Origin: Thermoprotei archaeon | GTDB taxonomy: Archaea; Thermoproteota; Thermoprotei; QMSL01 | NCBI GenBank assembly: GCA_003650925.1 | Contig: QMSP01000002.1 | Span: 62,001 to 126,000 of the forward strand | Reading direction: 5' to 3' | DNA length: 64,000 bases | Shown: positions 58,519 through 64,000 of the stretch, piece by piece | Layout of the letters: each line of letters starts with the position of its first letter | Numbering within the stretch: the stretch's first letter is position 1 | Notes under the pieces: generated by a model | The model's database searches: none | What the model was told of the DNA's origin: nothing | Seen by the model: only the letters and a program-made list of their open reading frames with translations | Translations under genes and position numbers: made by a program

Positions 58519-58965
58519 CTACTCTAAGCTTGACGCCTTCTCTTCGAATAATTTTAGGCAAAGCTCAAGCACCACTCTGGCCTTCACAATAGCCTCTTCT
58601 GAATCCTTTTCATCATACAGTTCACTGGGAGGAATCTCTGCCTCCTCATCTCCATACATGGCAGGGCCTCTGTTATGACTCAAGTCTCTTGAATATCTTG
58701 CAATATCGGAGATCTTCTCCTGAAACCATTTTGGAAATAGGAATGAGTAGCGCCTTAGTAGAGGCGCCACATCATGTGATTTTGGGTATTCGACACCATA
58801 TAGGCGCAATATGGCCTTAAGACAAAGTTCTATAGCTTCTTGGCATAGCCTAACAGCATTATGATGGAAGCCTCTGGCTCGAGAGAACTCAGCGAGTGCT
58901 ATCCTCTCCTCAGCATTATCTAAATAGGCTTTAACGAACTGTAGCCTTCGCTTAACTTCACTCAA
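58519..58965 (-). CDS. HEPN domain protein (second HEPN/MNT pair)
   Basis: HEPN-like helices: KAYLDNAEERIALAEFSRARGFHHNAVRLCQEAIELCLKAILRLYGVEYPKSHDV, ARYSRDLSHNRGPAMYGDEEA. Confidence 0.87.
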   Translation of the reverse strand: MSEVKRRLQFVKAYLDNAEERIALAEFSRARGFHHNAVRLCQEAIELCLKAILRLYGVEYPKSHDVAPLLRRYSFLFPKWFQEKISDIARYSRDLSHNRGPAMYGDEEAEIPPSELYDEKDSEEAIVKARVVLELCLKLFEEKASSLE

Positions 58966-59545
58966 CCAACTTCACCCCACACAAATCTATGAGAGGATTG
59001 CCTCTAGTGAAGATCCAGTACCATCTTCTACCCATGACCTCTCTTTTAGCTCCATATTTCTCCACTAATAATCTGCCAAGCTTTTTCAAGAGTCTTGTTA
59101 GGAAATTATCTTTGTCATACAGTATTACAGCATCATGAACTAGTTCTATGTATAATGGCCTAAAGTATTTGGCTTCCTCATAATCCAGTATTACAGGGCT
59201 TACGCCAGTGAAGATCCCCATCTCGCTAATCTTCACTCTCATATCCTCTATGCTTTCAATAGCATCTATTATCATGTAATAGCGTCTCATCCTTGAACGA
59301 TGCCTAATGTTCCTCATGACTATCAGCACGTCTATGTCGCTCGTCCTCCTATAATCCCCCCTCGCTACAGAGCCGAACACGGCTACTGAGACCAGCTTCT
59401 GCTCATGAGCTTTCAGCAACTCATCTAGGAACACTTTAATCAATGTACGGTATGGTTCATCAATTCTCTCTAACTCCTTAACCTTGACCTCAGCGCCCAT
59501 AGCAGTTCTCCATTTTGGTTCACTATGTAGCTCGATATTAAGCAT
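58958..59545 (-). CDS. MNT-type nucleotidyltransferase (second HEPN/MNT pair)
   Basis: VFGSVARGDYRRTSDIDVLIVMRN; overlaps the HEPN gene by 8 nt. Confidence 0.9.
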   Translation of the reverse strand: MLNIELHSEPKWRTAMGAEVKVKELERIDEPYRTLIKVFLDELLKAHEQKLVSVAVFGSVARGDYRRTSDIDVLIVMRNIRHRSRMRRYYMIIDAIESIEDMRVKISEMGIFTGVSPVILDYEEAKYFRPLYIELVHDAVILYDKDNFLTRLLKKLGRLLVEKYGAKREVMGRRWYWIFTRGNPLIDLCGVKLVE

Positions 59546-59806
59546 TTCACTCTATGATGAACTTCATATATCATCTTGAGCATGTGATAGATGGACTGGT
59601 AGGAAGGTCGTCTATTTACTAGCCTCCATAAGCTTTCATAGTGTCGATGACACTAGCATACTTTACCAGAATGAGGCAGCATGACCTATTGGCTCGTGTA
59701 TGGTATGGAGTTTTCTTTGCAGTGTTACATCGAAAAGGAAGTGTCCTTAGAAGGCATGTCCACGAACTTATCGTAAAATAGATATAAATTCAGGTATTAC
59801 AACAAT

Positions 59807-60223
59807 ATGATCGCCATGTCTCTAGACTGGAGGACACTGCTTAAACTGTCAAGAGACTTCTATGAGAGAGCAAAGAAGGAATTTGAAGAAGCGGTCTCTG
59901 AAGATGACATTTTAAGTATCAGAGACTCATCGGAGAAGGCTTGGAATGCAGTGGTTCAAGCCACTAACGCGCTTATACTGGCACTAGCTCATAAGCTGCC
60001 AGCTAGTCATTTTGAAAGAAGGAAAATATTGAGAGAGCTCGAGGGAAAATATTCCGAAATCGAGAGACTTGGGATAGCTGATAGATACATGGCCAGATAC
60101 AAGGTACTTCATGGCGAGACATTCTACGAGGGGATAATTGATATAGAGCAACTAAAGGTAGAGTTCAAGAAGGTCAAGAAATACATTGAAGATATTGAAA
60201 AACTGCTTATGCAAGTGACATGA
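59807..60223 (+). CDS. PaREP1/HEPN-like archaeal protein
   Basis: SRDFYERAKKEFEEAVSEDDILSIRDSSEKAWNAVVQATNALILALAHKLP. Confidence 0.65.
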   Translation: MIAMSLDWRTLLKLSRDFYERAKKEFEEAVSEDDILSIRDSSEKAWNAVVQATNALILALAHKLPASHFERRKILRELEGKYSEIERLGIADRYMARYKVLHGETFYEGIIDIEQLKVEFKKVKKYIEDIEKLLMQVT

Positions 60224-60371
60224 AGTGTCGAAGTCAATAAGACTAAAACTCCTGTAGCAGCTCCCATCAGCTATGTCTTCAGAACACAGCAGGAGGTTCT
60301 ATTGAGTAATGATTTTGCCTTAAGAGTTCAAGATCTCGCCTTCAGAAAAATGCTAATACAGCTTCTAGATC

Positions 60372-61325
60372 ATGAAGAATTTGGAGATAGAGATGATGAG
60401 AAGGGTTCTAATGCTCGTGATACCTCTGTTGGCGCTTGCAATATTAACACTACTTGCGATATCGTTCATGAAGCCTCATGAACAATCTAGACCCTCGCTC
60501 GAGCCTTTTGTACGCGTGAAGGTGATAATGAGTGAGCTTGAGGAAACAATACAGGAGCTTAATCTCACGAATTATGACACTAAGGTTGCTTATGGAAGGC
60601 CTCTCATGAAGATACTCAATAGGATAAGGAGAGCCTATCCAGGACGAATTCTCTATAGAAGCTATGGAACAATCCTCTACTTCCTCCTCAAAAGCCCAGA
60701 AGTGGTTGAGATCATCAAAGATAGGCACCAAGAGCTCCTCAACTACACTATAGCCTACTTCATGGAGACTAGGGGAGCAGCTAGATACATTATTGGCCTA
60801 TATAATGATGATGACTATCACGAAATAGTGATAGAAAACAGAACAAACAAGGCGTTTGTAGTGGAGGTAAGAGAAGTGGGCAAGCTGGATTTTCTAGTCA
60901 GGGCCTTAGCCTATGTTCTTCCACCATGTTATATCTACGATGGCTATCATGGTTACGCCATGGTCTTCTGCGCTTCTGACGCTGAGCTAGTTGTACTCTT
61001 CAGTAATCGAACGATAATCCTCACGAACCCCATTCTAAGGAAGGTCATAAGCGTTATTAGGATCCCAAAATCGACAGAAGGGAAGATATATGCCTATACA
61101 CTCATCCTAACCATAGACCTTGACCGTCGAGCCATGAGCATAACTTACAACCCCGAGCTATCTCGTACCATAATCATGAACGGTGAGCTAGAGGATCCAG
61201 TCATAGGAGTGTACATGAAGTTGAGCGAGTTCTTAAGCGACTACAGGCAAGCCATCGAGGATGAAGTTATAGTAGCTCACCGTATTGCAGGCTATGCTAA
61301 CCATAACGTGGTGAAGGTACACTAG
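60372..61325 (+). CDS. Hypothetical protein with N-terminal TM anchor
   Basis: Single hydrophobic segment VLMLVIPLLALAILTLLAISFM then a soluble domain. Confidence 0.6.
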   Translation: MKNLEIEMMRRVLMLVIPLLALAILTLLAISFMKPHEQSRPSLEPFVRVKVIMSELEETIQELNLTNYDTKVAYGRPLMKILNRIRRAYPGRILYRSYGTILYFLLKSPEVVEIIKDRHQELLNYTIAYFMETRGAARYIIGLYNDDDYHEIVIENRTNKAFVVEVREVGKLDFLVRALAYVLPPCYIYDGYHGYAMVFCASDAELVVLFSNRTIILTNPILRKVISVIRIPKSTEGKIYAYTLILTIDLDRRAMSITYNPELSRTIIMNGELEDPVIGVYMKLSEFLSDYRQAIEDEVIVAHRIAGYANHNVVKVH

Positions 61326-61437
61326 CACCATCATCATAACCTTAAAGACTACTTGAAGCCCTCATCGTATGACACGTATCACCCTTTATGATAACGGCTA
61401 TTAAAACTCATCAAACAGAGTTCTCAAATAGAGAAGG

Positions 61438-61974
61438 GTGGGCATAATGTCAACAATTAAGCTGAAGCCTCACGAAGTAGCAGTACTTGCCTCCATCTAC
61501 AGAGGCATTGACACCATAGACTCCATATCCAGAGAGCTCAACCTAGACAAAAACGATACCATCAAGATCCTGGAGAAGCTCATGAATAAAGGCCTGGTGA
61601 AGGTAGAGCTGAAGGGGCTTATATTCAAGAAGTATCATTTCAAGCTGACAGAGAAAGGCCTTGAGGCACTATACGATGCCTTAGACAAGGTCAAGAATAC
61701 CGTACTCAAGGCTAGGGATATGCTGGACAAGGGAAGAGCTGATGAGGCTCAAGTAATCATGAAACCATACGTCGACTATCTAGTACCACTTCTACTCCTA
61801 GGGCTCATCGACCATGTCATGTTATGGCCCCTGATATGTGCTCTGGAGCTGTCACTTCACCCACTAGCCCACCATGAATTCCCTGTAGAGACGATGGACG
61901 AGGAAGTCGAGAGTATGGAGGAATATGAGAAGCATGATGAGCACCTGGAGGAGATAGAGGACCTTGAGCTCTAA
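61438..61974 (+). CDS. Winged-helix DNA-binding protein
   Basis: LKPHEVAVLASIYRGIDTIDSISRELNLDKNDTIKILEKLMNKGLVKVELKGLIFKKYHFKLTEKGLEAL; ATG at 61447 may be the real start. Confidence 0.78.
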   Translation: MGIMSTIKLKPHEVAVLASIYRGIDTIDSISRELNLDKNDTIKILEKLMNKGLVKVELKGLIFKKYHFKLTEKGLEALYDALDKVKNTVLKARDMLDKGRADEAQVIMKPYVDYLVPLLLLGLIDHVMLWPLICALELSLHPLAHHEFPVETMDEEVESMEEYEKHDEHLEEIEDLEL

Positions 61975-62027
61975 CCTAATTATCTAGATTCATAATCTCT
62001 GCCTACAAATCAGCATGCTCACTCCCA

Positions 62028-63698
62028 TCAATAGGCAGTATATGATTCAACCATGTAAAGAACTATCATCGTCACAACCAAGGCAAAGGTCATCGAGCTC
62101 ATCATAAGGCCTATCCCTATCAGTGACAGTAGCGAGTTTCCCATAGCGCTCAGGGAGAGGCCCATGAGAGCCACCATGCCAGCTCCCACAGAGGATGCTG
62201 AGCACACTACGTATGTCAACATAGACATGGGCTTGACGTATACGAAGGTGTCTGCATACGTGCCAACAAGGCCTCGAGATGTTGAGAGTCTATGAAGACT
62301 ACTCGTATATTCAATAGAGCTCCTGGAGCCTTGGATTATTCCCAAGGCAAAGGCCTGAACCTCAAGTATGATAAGAGTCACGATGAAGAGCGCCAGAATG
62401 TTGAAATCATTGACTAGATGATATAGGAGGACCATCAGAGGAAGCATTATGATGAGTCCATCCTTCAGCATATAGGGCAGTACTAGGAGGAGAACAAGCC
62501 TACGTAGATCACAAGGGCTCGTCCTATAGACCCAGAAGGTAGCTCCCTCGCTTAATCCCCTGTTATAGGCTAGACTCACAAGAGGTATGAAGAGGCCGAA
62601 AAGAACACCACTGACTAAACCGATGGCGTCATGGGAAAATATCATCATGTGCAGCAGTCCTAGACTCCTCAAGAACTCCATCACCACATGAACACATAAA
62701 CATAGTGTGCCTGAAATCATGACGCTTACTATAAGGCTCCTAGGTCTTATCTTAGCTACGACTATATCGAGAAGCCTCCTTACACTAACTGGCTCCACCT
62801 CCGCTTCCACGGTCATCTTGAACTCATCGAGAGGAAATGAGTATAGCCTACCCTCACGAATGGATTTGAAGATTGGATAGACCATGATGAATAGGAGCAT
62901 GATCGTGTAGGAGACTATGAGGGGCAGATATCCTTCATAGACACCATTGTATTTTAAGAGCAGGGAGACTCCTATGAAAACCAGGAGAAGAGGGGCCATG
63001 CTCATGACCATACGACTTGTGCTCAAGGCTAGCTGCCGGTCATAATTATATATCACATACATGCAAAAGAGTATCATGGATGAGGCCACGGCTGATGCAT
63101 AGACCACAGTTCTCAAAATGGTGCCAAACACCTTGTGAATCAAGGAGTAAGGCGACCTTCTGTCGTGCAGCATAAGTATGGACAAGAGGAAGTCAAGCAT
63201 AAGAAGGAATATGAAGACTGTGAGGAAGAGCCTCATCATGGCTAGTGAGAAGCCTTCCCTAGACAACACCTCAGAAGTTAGGAACAACCTTAAGAATGGT
63301 GAGAGATAGCCTGTCTCGCCTATGGAGAATACAATAGATAACATGAAAGATCTCACAAACAAAACCTTGAGGATCTCAGCATCGCTCAGAGGGGCTACAT
63401 AAAGGCTATAGACATCATCAATAGTAAGGATAGCACCTGATGGCCTTCGGCTCGTGCCCATAGAAGATCCATACTTTGCCCAGTCAAGGAGCATAAGCGA
63501 TATGACCATGAGTGAGCACATGAGAATCCTTGGGCTCCTGATAGGCAATTCCTGATGGACAACCTCCTTGGCCTCTGAAGGGGAGAATGCGGGAAGTACT
63601 ATGATGAATGCGTAGAATATCGTGGATATTATCAAGAAGGGCTTCATCTCTCTCAGAATGGACTTCAAGAACAGCTTATAGACCAGGGACTTCAACAA
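62028..63698 (-). CDS. ABC transporter permease-like membrane protein
   Basis: Polytopic protein overlapping the ABC ATPase gene by 7 nt on the same strand. Confidence 0.75.
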   Translation of the reverse strand: MLKSLVYKLFLKSILREMKPFLIISTIFYAFIIVLPAFSPSEAKEVVHQELPIRSPRILMCSLMVISLMLLDWAKYGSSMGTSRRPSGAILTIDDVYSLYVAPLSDAEILKVLFVRSFMLSIVFSIGETGYLSPFLRLFLTSEVLSREGFSLAMMRLFLTVFIFLLMLDFLLSILMLHDRRSPYSLIHKVFGTILRTVVYASAVASSMILFCMYVIYNYDRQLALSTSRMVMSMAPLLLVFIGVSLLLKYNGVYEGYLPLIVSYTIMLLFIMVYPIFKSIREGRLYSFPLDEFKMTVEAEVEPVSVRRLLDIVVAKIRPRSLIVSVMISGTLCLCVHVVMEFLRSLGLLHMMIFSHDAIGLVSGVLFGLFIPLVSLAYNRGLSEGATFWVYRTSPCDLRRLVLLLVLPYMLKDGLIIMLPLMVLLYHLVNDFNILALFIVTLIILEVQAFALGIIQGSRSSIEYTSSLHRLSTSRGLVGTYADTFVYVKPMSMLTYVVCSASSVGAGMVALMGLSLSAMGNSLLSLIGIGLMMSSMTFALVVTMIVLYMVESYTAY

Positions 63699-64000
63699 GA
63701 ACTCCCCCTTATGACAACCTTGTATAGTCCCTCAAGGCTCTCTGTGCCGTACTTGGCCAGGAGGTCATCAAGTCTTCCCTCCTCTAGAATCCTACCATGA
63801 TTAATAAAGCCCACTCTATCAGCTATTCGAGAAACCCATGGAAGTATATGGCTTGAGATTAGGAATGAAGAACCCTTCTTAGCGAGCTTCATGATCTCCT
63901 CTTTAAGCACAATCTGAGAATCGACATCGATGTTATTATAGGGCTCATCCATCACAATAAGCTTAGGCTCCAAGAGAAGGGCCTGGACTAAGGCTAGCTT
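63692..64000 (-). CDS. ABC transporter ATP-binding protein (C-terminal part; continues past the window edge)
   Basis: Reading from the edge: KLALVQALLLEPKLIVMDEPYNNIDVDSQIVLKEEIMKLAKKGSSFLISSHILPWVSRIADRVGFINHGRILEEG (Walker B, D-loop, H-loop). The ORF track starts at an internal Met. Confidence 0.92.
   Translation of the reverse strand, partial: KLALVQALLLEPKLIVMDEPYNNIDVDSQIVLKEEIMKLAKKGSSFLISSHILPWVSRIADRVGFINHGRILEEGRLDDLLAKYGTESLEGLYKVVIRGSSC

Noticed and set aside
59641-59781. Short open frame (MTLAYFTRMRQHDLLARVWYGVFFAVLHRKGSVLRRHVHELIVK) before the PaREP1 gene
   Set aside because: Too short and without a recognised match; considered a possible transposase fragment but unsupported.
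1-64000. CRISPR arrays, tRNA/rRNA genes, insertion sequences
   Set aside because: No spaced repeat arrays, tRNA-like cloverleaf sequence, rRNA segments or transposase ORFs were recognised by reading; a tRNAscan/Infernal/ISfinder run would be the decisive check.

Overview
64 kb window of archaeal chromosome. Gene content (archaeal uL6 and eL40, archaeal-type PEP carboxylase, PaREP1, TrmB, Ras-like GTPase with roadblock proteins, archaeal pilus genes) fits a TACK-type archaeon, but no rRNA is present to fix the taxon. From left to right: a partial VWA protein; [NiFe]-hydrogenase maturation genes hypF/C/E/D on alternating strands; isoaspartyl peptidase plus pyruvoyl arginine decarboxylase; a giant transglutaminase-FtsX fusion; a roadblock-like gene followed by two paralogous proteins with a degenerate HhH-GPD/Fe-S C-terminus, one of them fused to a QW-motif alpha/alpha toroid; an isolated uL6; a Rab-like small GTPase; a second roadblock gene; a type IV pilus operon with surface proteins; eL40, which is absent from the supplied ORF track; YjbQ, Nth and a radical SAM protein; a HEPN/MNT pair; an Lrp regulator; a disrupted rubrerythrin-like gene; a glycan/peptide island (two glycosidase-like proteins, M28-FtsX fusion, two large OPT-like membrane proteins, TrmB regulator); ppcA; a second HEPN/MNT pair plus PaREP1; and an ABC exporter running off the right edge. 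The strongest candidates for undescribed biology are the QW-toroid/HhH-Fe-S gene pair linked to a roadblock gene (12.48-15.36 kb), and the two paralogous ectoenzyme-FtsX fusions (7.4-11.5 kb and 43.6-48.2 kb). No tRNA, rRNA, CRISPR array or clear transposon was seen.
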